Shown here in pieces: positions 1 to 5,654 of a stretch of DNA of 5,654 nucleotides. Made by a program: the position numbers and the translations under genes. Each line of letters begins with the position of its first letter. Position 1 is the stretch's first letter. The notes beneath the pieces were generated by a model. It was not told the DNA's origin and searched no databases. It saw nothing but the letters and a program-made list of their open reading frames with translations. Source of the DNA: JBEEMU01 sp043778315 (lineage in GTDB: Bacteria; Bacteroidota; Bacteroidia; Chitinophagales; Saprospiraceae); the NCBI GenBank assembly GCA_043778315.1, contig JAYWGJ010000264.1, positions 1-5,654 of the forward strand, given 5' to 3'.

Positions 1-1980
1 GCTTTTGCTAAATACGAGTTCGCCGTAGCGGTCAAATATTTGTAGCTGCGAGATGCGGCGGATAGCTCCGTTAGCGTAAAGCGTAAAATAATCATTGCTG
101 CCATCACCGTTTGGCGTAAATATATTGGGAATATAATGATTTGGGCTACAATTGCTCACTTCAATACTCCCTCGCACCGAACCACAAATATTTTCGCTAC
201 TCACCGTATAAGTATTTGCTTGTGTAGCAATAATGCTATTGGTATTTTCGTTGGTACTCCAAATATAGTTCGGATAGCCTGCGGGTGCGGTGAGCAGTAC
301 GGGAACAAACTGCCCGTTCAGACAACTTGTAGTGTCTGTAACTGCCAAGCGAAAAGGTGGCAATGGGTTTTCGGCGGCTACCTGAAAAACGGTACTTGTA
401 CTCCCGCATTCATTCGTTGCGGTTACTTGATACGTTCCTGCTTGCGCAATAGCGATTTGCTTACCAATTGCACCCGTCGACCACGAAACTGAGCCGTCGA
501 CCGCGCTTAAATTATATACCACAGGAAATTGCGTACTACATATTAAAGTATTCGCTACGGCGAGCGTAGGTAGCGTTTTGGGTATAATCGCAATCGTATC
601 GCGTACCGTTCCGCAGCGATAGGTAGCGGCAACGGTATAAATACCAAACTGATTAGCGGTTATCATCGGCGTAATGGCGTTGGTACTCCAAGCGTAACTA
701 TCAAAAATAGCGGGTACGCTTAGTTTGATTTGCACCGTTGCGGTAGCGCAGAGCGCGGTGTCGCGTCCTAAATGCACTTGATAATCGGCAGGGCGCAATA
801 CCGTAACCTGTAGTTCATCGGTAAAGCTGCCGCATACATTACTGACCGTAGCCGTGTATATTCCGCTTTGCGCAACTGCAGTCGTTGCGGTATTTGAACT
901 GCTATTACTCCATTGGTAATTACTGAAACCCGCAGGCGCGGCGAGCGTTAGCGGTAGTTCGGTAGGGCAGCGCACCAAGTCATTACCCAAAAACCGAGGC
1001 GTAGCGGGCGGTGCTTGCGCGCGTACTTGTATAGTATCAGACATAGTGCAGCCGTTTTGGTGGCACAGCACCCAATAAGTACCTGCTTGCGCAGCTGATA
1101 CGGTAGGCGCGGTACTGCCTGTACTCCATATATAACTGTCCATATTAGGCGGCGCGGATAGCGCGTAGGGTAGCGCGCTGCTGCATAGCACCGTATCGCG
1201 CCCTAAGTTTAAGTCTATAAAAGTAGCCGTAGGCGCAGGGCGCAGGGTAACATCATCAACATAGTAGTATGTCCCCATCGTATCTAAATACCTACCACTA
1301 TTGTCGCAGACGTATTTTATTTCGTTTTGGTGGTCAAAATTACCAATCGTGAGCCACTGTTCTCCGCCCTTAGCGCGATAACTGACACATATCCGAGTCC
1401 AGTTTAGGGTATCGTTTACAAAAAAATCGGGCGTTAAGCTAATAGAGGCTTTGTGCGGATAGATAGGAGCTGGCGCACCTAAATACGAATTAAAGCCCCG
1501 AGGTATTGGTAAGTGATACAGGGTATCACTAAATAATGCCTGCAACTCTACCTCAAAATGTGACGCAGTATTAGATTGATTGACGTATAATTCTAATTGA
1601 TAAATACTATCTTTTTTTAATACAGATTTTAAATGGGTAGAAATATACTCATATCCTGCTTCATATTCAAGACTTGGCCATGCATAATTCCCCCGAGCTA
1701 TGTTAAATCCTACAAAAGAACGACCGCTATGCGGAGCTTGATAATCTCCACGCATATTCGGAGGTGTAAAATCGGTAAAGATTGGGTCGTGACAATAAGG
1801 GCTAAGATAAGCACTTCCCCAGTAAGGATAAGTCCAGTATTTACAATGTTGATAATATAAAGGACTATACTCGGTAACGCTACAATCATGTTCTTCAAAG
1901 TCGGAATTACGAATCAGGTTCTGTGCTAGTAGGTAAGTAGTACTGCACAGTAGCAGGGCAAGGAGTATTGTCTTTTTCAT
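1..1980 (-). CDS. Secreted multi-domain surface protein with Ig-like repeats and T9SS type B (CHU_C) C-terminal domain; 3' end cut off by window
   Basis: The frame is open from the ATG at 1980-1978 to the left edge without a stop, giving 660 codons. Residues 1-20 form a classic signal peptide (MKKT, then a Leu-rich core, ending LLAQ), which fixes the start. Residues 21-40 begin NLIRNSDFEE and residues 238-246 read YYYVDDVTL, the usual first and last strands of a jelly-roll/carbohydrate-binding-like domain in Bacteroidota surface proteins. Residues ~256-608 are five Ig-like/PKD-like repeats. From residue 617, IPNIFTPNGDGSNDYF followed by ISQLQIFDRYGELVFSKS is the hallmark of the gliding-motility-associated C-terminal domain (CHU_C), a T9SS type B sorting signal. 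Only about 40-50 residues of that domain should be missing. Inference: Sec export, then T9SS delivery to the surface or medium, with an adhesive or matrix role. Ligand and exact function are unknown. It lies 76 bp downstream of another T9SS substrate on the same strand, with a terminator-like hairpin between them. Confidence 0.93.
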   Translation of the reverse strand, partial: MKKTILLALLLCSTTYLLAQNLIRNSDFEEHDCSVTEYSPLYYQHCKYWTYPYWGSAYLSPYCHDPIFTDFTPPNMRGDYQAPHSGRSFVGFNIARGNYAWPSLEYEAGYEYISTHLKSVLKKDSIYQLELYVNQSNTASHFEVELQALFSDTLYHLPIPRGFNSYLGAPAPIYPHKASISLTPDFFVNDTLNWTRICVSYRAKGGEQWLTIGNFDHQNEIKYVCDNSGRYLDTMGTYYYVDDVTLRPAPTATFIDLNLGRDTVLCSSALPYALSAPPNMDSYIWSTGSTAPTVSAAQAGTYWVLCHQNGCTMSDTIQVRAQAPPATPRFLGNDLVRCPTELPLTLAAPAGFSNYQWSNSSSNTATTAVAQSGIYTATVSNVCGSFTDELQVTVLRPADYQVHLGRDTALCATATVQIKLSVPAIFDSYAWSTNAITPMITANQFGIYTVAATYRCGTVRDTIAIIPKTLPTLAVANTLICSTQFPVVYNLSAVDGSVSWSTGAIGKQIAIAQAGTYQVTATNECGSTSTVFQVAAENPLPPFRLAVTDTTSCLNGQFVPVLLTAPAGYPNYIWSTNENTNSIIATQANTYTVSSENICGSVRGSIEVSNCSPNHYIPNIFTPNGDGSNDYFTLYANGAIRRISQLQIFDRYGELVFSKS
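157..1215 (-). repeat. Five tandem Ig-like/PKD-like protein repeats (~70-74 residues each)
   Basis: Within the left-edge gene, residues ~256-608 contain five diverged copies of one unit. Each has an early Cys, a Trp-Ser pair about 20 residues later (W285, W357, W431, W500, W574), a GxY/AxTY strand (such as QAGTYWV, QSGIYTA, FGIYTV, QAGTYQV), and a second Cys just after it. The Cys pairs are C266/C311, C338/C383, C411/C456, C481/C525 and C553/C599, always 44-46 apart. This fits an intradomain disulfide in an extracellular beta-sandwich. Such repeats commonly act as stalks or spacers before a CHU_C domain; that role is inferred from family knowledge. Confidence 0.8.
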
Positions 1981-1993
1981 AGGTGTATAGTAA

Positions 1994-2044
1994 TAAAAAG
2001 TGCGTACCAAACCATGCCCGGACACATGGTTTAGTACGCACTTT
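1994..2044 (-). terminator. Rho-independent terminator after the 788-residue gene
   Basis: Two 20-nt arms at 1997-2016 and 2025-2044 flank an 8-nt loop (2017-2024). Read on the minus strand the arms pair over all 20 positions, with the single non-Watson-Crick position being a G-U wobble. On the plus strand the same position is a C/A mismatch. The minus-strand stem ends CACTTT and runs into TTATTA, a T-rich tail, so it suits termination of the upstream minus-strand gene, whose TAA is at 2059-2057. It lies only ~16 bp before the start codon of the next minus-strand gene, so it could also act on that gene's leader. Confidence 0.75.
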
Positions 2045-2056
2045 ATTGTTAAAGGA

Positions 2057-4423
2057 TTAAGGTTGTTTGATTACTTTACCGCTTTGTTGTTCGCCGTTAA
2101 GCGTTAAGCGATACAAATACATACCTGCGGCTAAATCCTCGGTATTGAGGTCTATTTTTTGCTCGCCTTGCGGTAGATCTATTTGTTTTTCAAGCACTAA
2201 ACTGCCTTGCAGGTTAAATAACTGTAGGCTACCCTCGGTAGCGTCCGCATTATTGAGCGTAAAGCTAAGGGTTTGGCTGAACGGATTGGGAGCAACTACC
2301 CAATCTGTACCAAAATCCTTATCTTTGGTTTTGCCGTGCGTGTTGAGGCGATAGTTGCCGTTTATCATAAAATAAACAGAGGTAGTGATACTATTGCAAG
2401 GATTATACAGGGTTACATCTAATCTGAAAACACGACCTGATAAGCTAGAAGACTGACTCGCAAACCAGCCCGAAGTAATAAAATTAATACCTAATCCTGA
2501 AGGATTCCCACTCCCAGATACCGTATTAGGCGATGGTATAGTCGTTAGGAACGCACCCGTACTCGGGTTTACCTCTTGAATAGTCGCTGCGTAGCTAGTC
2601 ACCAGACCCGTAATATTCAGTACGTTCATATTGCCACTAAACTTACCTACACCTATAGTAGTTGCACTTGGCGTTACGCCTGCGGCAGCCAAATACAAAT
2701 CGGGAAAGGCGGTATTAGGGTTATTATCCCATGAAGAGCCATTGCCTGAATTGATTTGTAAATTACTACCAATACCAATAGGGCTGCTCACTTCCAGATA
2801 GCTTGTCAGTGTATTCACTACACCACAATCGCTTTTAATGGAGTATTTGAGCATAAATCGCCCACTATTAGTACCTAAACTTTTGCCATTGCTGCCTACA
2901 AAAGTACGCAAATCGACACTTACGGGTGGTATGCCATTTACCCAGCCCGAATTATAGGAAACAAAATTAGCACCTGAAACTATGGTACATTGATTACCGC
3001 TACCGCTTGTACCCATCTCGTAAATCTCTAATTGGTATTGCGCGGGTTTACCATAATTATACCAAGCATTAAAGGACATTGGGCTACAATTAAACCAAGT
3101 CTGCATGCTATTTGCACAGTAAGTAAGCGGCTGCGAGCCATTGATATTATTACCTGCAATAGCAATACCCGTATTGCCACGGTAATCCTCACCATCTATT
3201 TGGTCGGGCAGACAATAGCAAGCGTACCAACCCGTATGCTGAATATTCGTCCCTGCCGCTAAGTTCGTTACAAGAGCCGTAGCAAACGGCGTAGTACTAT
3301 TAGGGTCTAAACCTACTAAGCTCAAGACACCCGAAGCGTTACGCACACCATATATACGACCATTTTTAGCGCGCTCTAATTGCGTACCAGATAAATCGCC
3401 CATCGCACCCACTAATACGGGAGTTCCAGAACCGCTCGTAGCGGTCTTATATAAACCACCAACACCCGAACCCGTCAAATCCGTACAGATAAAAAGGTTA
3501 TTACCCGTAGCATCAAACTCTAAACCTGCTATACCATTCGAGGGTATTGTTTTTATTACTAACGAACTAGGTGTATAAATACCTGTAGTGGCATTCAACG
3601 AAATAATATAGACAGATTGGTTGTAAAAACCCCATGCAAGTTTAGTTCCATCATCAGACAGCTCAAGCTCACAGGTATTGAAACCAGCACCCGACGAGCC
3701 ACCAAAACCCGTAAAACCAGTGGTAGAGGTATTGACTACTACCTGTTTGTTGGTGATGCCCGTATTCGTAATGTCGTAGCGAGAGATACCTGATGTCTCG
3801 GTTATATATAAGAACCGTTTAGTGGCAGTACCTGCACCAGACACTACTTTTGAGACTGCAATACCTCCATTTGGTGAATTTGGCGCGCCACCAGGAAGTG
3901 AAAATGCATTAGGAAAAGTAGAACCGACAGCCTGAGTAAAAGTAGCATTAGTCATAGTATAGGGCGCAACTCCTGCGTTGATTTTGACATAGCCGATTGA
4001 GCCTACGGCAAGGTCTGCCATGCTAATATAGTAGATAATATAGAACTCATTGCAAGCACCTGGCACAGGTACAATTGCAATTTCTGCACCTATGTGGTAG
4101 GAACGATACTTTGTCTCACCAAGTGGATAGCCAAACCCAGGCAAGGCAAAGGTTGTACCTTTTACACCTGGCTGCACTACTTGGTTGCCATTGATGTAAA
4201 ATAATAAATTTCCGCTACCATCGTAAGCACCATTACAAGCCCCGTTTGGTTCGGGATTGTAATTATTAAGCGGAGCTATCGTAGAAGGGATAATATTCGT
4301 ACTCGCAAGTGCAGTTGTCTGCATATTGTACGAGGTGGGCGCGATAGCCCAGTTATTCATCTGCCCAAAAGCAGCATTAGTGGCGGCTACTGCAAAGAGT
4401 AGCAGGATTAGAATTTTTCTCAT
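2057..4423 (-). CDS. Secreted protein with N-terminal beta-propeller-like region and T9SS type A sorting domain
   Basis: A complete 788-residue frame from ATG (4423-4421) to TAA. Residues 1-21 (MRKILILLLFAVAATNAAFGQ-type) are a signal peptide, so the start is well supported. Residues ~60-400 look like a beta-propeller: YDGSGNLLFYINGNQ at 67-81, LELSDDGTKLAWGFYNQ near 253-269, GLEFDATGNNLFICTD at 300-315, and NGRIYGV at 354-360, each a blade-like strand pattern. Residues 401-690 are Ser/Thr/Asn/Gly-rich and beta-predicted, with several Cys (402, 404, 436, 446, 479, 533, 676), and I recognise no named family there. Residues 707-788 (DWVVAPNPF, then LQLFNLQGSLV and LAAGMYLYRL, ending GKVIKQP) are a textbook T9SS type A C-terminal sorting domain (Por_Secre_tail-like). 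Inference: Sec export, T9SS translocation, removal of the tail, and surface attachment or release. The substrate or ligand is unknown and no catalytic motif is visible. Confidence 0.95.
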   Translation of the reverse strand: MRKILILLLFAVAATNAAFGQMNNWAIAPTSYNMQTTALASTNIIPSTIAPLNNYNPEPNGACNGAYDGSGNLLFYINGNQVVQPGVKGTTFALPGFGYPLGETKYRSYHIGAEIAIVPVPGACNEFYIIYYISMADLAVGSIGYVKINAGVAPYTMTNATFTQAVGSTFPNAFSLPGGAPNSPNGGIAVSKVVSGAGTATKRFLYITETSGISRYDITNTGITNKQVVVNTSTTGFTGFGGSSGAGFNTCELELSDDGTKLAWGFYNQSVYIISLNATTGIYTPSSLVIKTIPSNGIAGLEFDATGNNLFICTDLTGSGVGGLYKTATSGSGTPVLVGAMGDLSGTQLERAKNGRIYGVRNASGVLSLVGLDPNSTTPFATALVTNLAAGTNIQHTGWYACYCLPDQIDGEDYRGNTGIAIAGNNINGSQPLTYCANSMQTWFNCSPMSFNAWYNYGKPAQYQLEIYEMGTSGSGNQCTIVSGANFVSYNSGWVNGIPPVSVDLRTFVGSNGKSLGTNSGRFMLKYSIKSDCGVVNTLTSYLEVSSPIGIGSNLQINSGNGSSWDNNPNTAFPDLYLAAAGVTPSATTIGVGKFSGNMNVLNITGLVTSYAATIQEVNPSTGAFLTTIPSPNTVSGSGNPSGLGINFITSGWFASQSSSLSGRVFRLDVTLYNPCNSITTSVYFMINGNYRLNTHGKTKDKDFGTDWVVAPNPFSQTLSFTLNNADATEGSLQLFNLQGSLVLEKQIDLPQGEQKIDLNTEDLAAGMYLYRLTLNGEQQSGKVIKQP

Positions 4424-4551
4424 GTTTTGAAAAATTTAAAACTTGATGACAAAATAGCATAGCATGGAATATATAGATATAAATCCACCCTATACCTAAC
4501 GGTTAGAAGTACTACTTCGCTGCCTCGACCTTAAAGTTTTTTTTGGTTGTG

Positions 4552-4559
4552 CAAAAATA
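4552..4559 (-). promoter_or_regulatory. Candidate -7 promoter box for the 788-residue gene
   Basis: The minus strand reads TATTTTTG here, a perfect match to the Bacteroidota -7 consensus TAnnTTTG, 128 bp upstream of the start codon. No good TTG is seen at the -33 distance, so support is partial. It would give a leader of ~120 nt. A weaker alternative, TATTTTG at 4456-4450, lacks one base of the consensus and lies ~27 bp from the ATG. No strong Shine-Dalgarno sequence precedes the ATG (the upstream bases are A/T-rich), which is normal in this phylum. Confidence 0.4.
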
Positions 4560-4611
4560 CAACGGTATTCCGGTGTACGGTTGTGTCAGTTGCTTTGTGT
4601 TTACTTTGTGG

Positions 4612-4639
4612 GTTTAGGAATGCGAAATAGGCATTAAAC
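4612..4639. other. Bulged hairpin GTTT-AGG-AATGC / GCATT-AAAC
   Basis: GTTT (4612-4615) and AATGC (4619-4623) pair with GCATT (4631-4635) and AAAC (4636-4639), leaving a 3-nt bulge and a 7-nt loop. It lies just downstream, on the minus strand, of the T-tract of the structured element and upstream of the candidate promoter at 4552-4559. It could be part of the same element. Function is unknown and a 9-bp stem can arise by chance. Confidence 0.25.
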
Positions 4640-4655
4640 ACGACAAGTTTCGAAC

Positions 4656-4764
4656 AAAAAAAGGTGCGAACCCTGCCGAATCCATCACCTAACACGAGGC
4701 ATCTCCAAACGCCATACACAGAATGATACCTAGGCGAAGGGACGCACCTATAAGATGCGCACCT
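4656..4764 (-). other. Strongly palindromic structured element with minus-strand T-tract: possible small RNA or dispersed repeat
   Basis: AGGTGCG at 4662-4668 pairs with CGCACCT at 4743-4749, and after a small internal loop CCCT (4671-4674) pairs with AGGG (4738-4741). Inside are a CGCC/GGCG arm (4710-4713 with 4733-4736) and a GCC/GGC arm (4675-4677 with 4698-4700), giving a three-way-junction-like fold. A second CGCACCT lies at 4758-4764. On the minus strand the closing stem runs straight into six further Ts (4661-4656), as in a terminator. A short frame over 4531-4776 (81 codons, Cys/Arg-rich) is probably incidental. I compared it by eye with 5S rRNA, tmRNA and SRP RNA and found no match. 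It may be an RNA gene, a terminator complex or a genome-wide palindromic repeat; identity unknown. Confidence 0.4.
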
Positions 4765-4776
4765 TCTAAAACTCAT

Positions 4777-4995
4777 TCTTTCCCTACTATAAAACTGGCG
4801 GTTTGTGATATAGGAAATTAAGTTTAGTAGAATGCTACTATAATATTTTAAAAATTATTTTTTAGCTATATGATATTGTTTTATTACAATAAAAGAAAGA
4901 AAATAGCGTTTGTTGTTATTGTATTACAAAAATACATTACTTATTTTGACATTTCCAAATGTGTGTCTATATTTTATTGAATTATTTTTTGGAAG
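4777..4995. other. AT-rich intergenic stretch with several short inverted repeats, no gene seen
   Basis: No reading frame of note on either strand. Small inverted repeats are present: TAGTAG-AATG-CTACTA (4825-4840, followed by a T-rich run), TATTG/CAATA (4874-4891), TGTATT-ACAAA-AATACA (4920-4936) and ACATTT-CC-AAATGT (4949-4962). The last has operator-like symmetry. In DNA this AT-rich, arms of 5-6 bp are expected by chance, so none is assigned a function. Confidence 0.3.
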
Positions 4996-5092
4996 TGCGC
5001 TGAAACGCTGTTTCGGCGATAGAGATTGGCGAGCGCGTTTTTAAAGCTGCGTAGCTGAGACCTATCGGTAGGACGAAACGAATTCACCGATA
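4996..5092 (+). other. GC-richer structured block with possible plus-strand terminator
   Basis: TGCGCT (4996-5001) can pair with AGCGCG (5032-5037), which is followed by TTTTT (5038-5042), a terminator-like arrangement on the plus strand. Inside or alternatively, CGCTGAAAC/GTTTCGGCG (4998-5006 with 5010-5018) forms a 9-bp hairpin with a GCT loop. Further on, CCTA-TCGG-TAGG (5061-5072) competes with TATCGGT/ACCGATA (5063-5069 with 5086-5092). The block stands out as more GC-rich than its AT-rich flanks. There is no upstream gene on the plus strand for it to terminate, so it may be the 3' part of a small RNA or a structural element. Confidence 0.3.
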
Positions 5093-5218
5093 ATCTTTAT
5101 TCTAATTCGGATGAAATAAAACAACAATATCTATACGCATATATAAGGTGTCGTTTTTGTGATAAAAATGCTGTTTTAACCGTTTCCAAAAAATAAACAG
5201 AATTTTTTTAGAATAAAG

Positions 5219-5249
5219 TTAGGAATTATAAAAAGCGTTCGTACCTTTG
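5219..5249 (+). promoter_or_regulatory. Tandem promoter P1 (TTAG-N19-TACCTTTG)
   Basis: A perfect Bacteroidota -7 box TACCTTTG lies at 5242-5249, with TTAG at 5219-5222 exactly 19 nt upstream. An A/T-rich UP-like stretch precedes it, and TAGCCGCTTAA follows. It is the least similar of the four array members: it has TTTGTAGCCGC where the other three have TTTGCAGC(C/T)GC. Confidence 0.75.
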
Positions 5250-5335
5250 TAGCCGCTTAAATGGAAAGAGAAAGGTTAAATGGTAGGTAATAAGTATTGT
5301 TTATAAAAAATAGACAAATAATTTTTGAAAAAGTA

Positions 5336-5366
5336 TTAGGAAATAGAAAAGAGTTTTGTACCTTTG
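5336..5366 (+). promoter_or_regulatory. Tandem promoter P2 (TTAG-N19-TACCTTTG)
   Basis: TACCTTTG at 5359-5366 and TTAG at 5336-5339, again with a 19-nt spacer, followed by CAGCCGCTAAG. It lies 117 bp downstream of P1. The downstream purine-rich leader contains AGCGGTT (5420-5426), which can pair with AGCCGCT (5368-5374) just after the box; the role of this pairing is unknown. Confidence 0.78.
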
Positions 5367-5459
5367 CAGCCGCTAAGAAGAAAAGTGGTCAGGGAGAGGA
5401 GAAAAATATGGGTAAGAAAAGCGGTTAGAAAAAATAAATAAAATATTTTTTGATAAATG

Positions 5460-5490
5460 TTAGGAAATAAAAAAAAGGTTCGTACCTTTG
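5460..5490 (+). promoter_or_regulatory. Tandem promoter P3 (TTAG-N19-TACCTTTG)
   Basis: TACCTTTG at 5483-5490 with TTAG at 5460-5463 and a 19-nt spacer, followed by CAGCTGCTAAG. It lies 124 bp after P2. The upstream sequence is A/T-rich, ending in ATATTTTTTGATAAATG before TTAGG, and is shared almost exactly with P4. Confidence 0.8.
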
Positions 5491-5539
5491 CAGCTGCTAA
5501 GGCGACGGGGTAGGAAAAGAGATAGGAGTAGAGTTAAGG

Positions 5540-5571
5540 TTTATTTATTTTGCACAAAAAAAATAAATAAA
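5540..5571 (+). other. A/T-only 12-bp inverted repeat followed by T-run, between P3 and P4
   Basis: TTTATTTATTTT (5540-5551) and AAAATAAATAAA (5560-5571) are perfect inverted arms around an 8-nt loop. They are followed by ATATTTTTT at 5572-5580. The shape resembles a weak terminator of the P3 transcript, but there is no G/C in the stem and the right arm is also part of the P4 upstream A/T element. Its role is uncertain. Confidence 0.3.
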
Positions 5572-5588
5572 ATATTTTTTGATAAATG

Positions 5589-5619
5589 TTAGGAAATATA
5601 AAAAAGGTTCGTACCTTTG
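5589..5619 (+). promoter_or_regulatory. Tandem promoter P4 (TTAG-N19-TACCTTTG)
   Basis: TACCTTTG at 5612-5619 with TTAG at 5589-5592 and a 19-nt spacer, followed by CAGCCGCAAACG. It is the last array member, 129 bp after P3 and 35 bp from the window edge, so its transcript enters sequence not shown. An ATG at 5632 opens a frame that stays open for the 7 codons left in the window; that is too short to call a gene. Confidence 0.8.
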
Positions 5620-5654
5620 CAGCCGCAAACGATGCGAATGAAAATATTAAGTGA

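Larger units (their letters stand above)
5429..5626 (+). repeat. Direct duplication of promoter unit (5429-5497 and 5558-5626)
   Basis: The ~69-nt segment covering the A/T-rich upstream region, TTAG element and -7 box of P3 recurs 129 bp later at P4. I count two mismatches (5470/5599 and one base in the CAGC(T/C)GC segment). The sequence between the copies, after each -7 box, is not conserved. P1 and P2 share only the core elements and part of the T-rich upstream run, which suggests older duplications. Confidence 0.85.

Noticed and set aside
136..492. 118-codon plus-strand frame
   Set aside because: It is antisense to the clearly coding minus-strand Ig-repeat/CHU_C gene, whose frame shows recognisable domains throughout.
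1633..1898. Short overlapping frames on both strands (1633-1860 plus, 1710-1898 minus)
   Set aside because: Both lie inside the N-terminal domain of the left-edge gene, in other frames, with no independent evidence.
2067..3262. Plus-strand frames of 95 and 76 codons (2067-2354, 3032-3262)
   Set aside because: Both are antisense to the 788-residue secreted protein and show no recognisable domain.
4662..4749. 5S rRNA, tmRNA or SRP RNA identity for the palindromic element
   Set aside because: The closing helix superficially recalls 5S and one GGATTCGGCAGG string recalls a tmRNA 5' end, but the conserved internal motifs, the tag-encoding segment and the SRP tetraloop motif are absent.
4531..4776. 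81-codon minus-strand frame rich in Cys and Arg
   Set aside because: It overlaps a strong palindrome and a T-tract that looks like an RNA or terminator, covers the candidate promoter at 4552-4559, shows no domain or signal peptide, and has a composition unlike the two real genes.
5261..5428. Mini-frames after P1 (5261-5290, 9 codons) and P2 (5408-5428, 6 codons, preceded by AGGAG) as leader peptides
   Set aside because: They are very short, differ between units and are absent after P3. Shine-Dalgarno use is weak in this phylum, so chance is the simplest explanation.
5219..5619. CRISPR array
   Set aside because: The repeats are spaced 117-129 bp, are promoter-like, and are separated by unequal, purine- or AT-rich spacers; no cas gene is present.

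Overview
The window looks like a piece of a Bacteroidota chromosome (Flavobacteriia/Cytophagia/Saprospiria-type; I cannot place it more finely). Two lines of evidence support this. Two adjacent minus-strand genes encode large secreted proteins with type IX secretion system (T9SS) C-terminal sorting domains, which are essentially confined to this phylum. The right-hand intergenic region also carries four perfect copies of the Bacteroidota sigma-factor -7 box, TAnnTTTG.

Layout. (1) Positions 1-1980, minus strand: the first 660 codons of a gene that runs off the left edge. It has a signal peptide, a jelly-roll-like N-terminal domain, five Ig-like/PKD-like repeats and the beginning of a gliding-motility-associated (CHU_C, T9SS type B) C-terminal domain. 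(2) Positions 1981-2056: a 76-bp gap holding a 20-bp hairpin plus T-tract, read as the terminator of the upstream gene. (3) Positions 2057-4423, minus strand: a complete 788-residue secreted protein with a signal peptide, an N-terminal beta-propeller-like half, an unrecognised beta-rich middle and a T9SS type A sorting domain. (4) Positions 4424-5654: about 1.2 kb with no convincing protein gene. It contains a likely promoter/5' leader for the 788-residue gene, an ~88-bp strongly palindromic element followed by a T-tract on the minus strand, an AT-rich stretch with small inverted repeats, a GC-richer structured block near 4996-5092, and finally a tandem array of four near-identical plus-strand promoters (5219-5619). 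These are spaced 117, 124 and 129 bp apart and all point out of the right edge.

How the parts fit. The two proteins are probably exported by Sec, carried across the outer membrane by T9SS, and attached to the surface or released; adhesion or matrix roles are plausible but unproven. The promoter array points away from them and probably drives a highly expressed transcription unit to the right (an rRNA operon, tRNA cluster or abundant protein gene), which is not visible here.

I see no defence system, mobile-element gene, CRISPR array, tRNA or rRNA. The items most worth a second look are the promoter array and the unassigned structured element at about 4656-4764.
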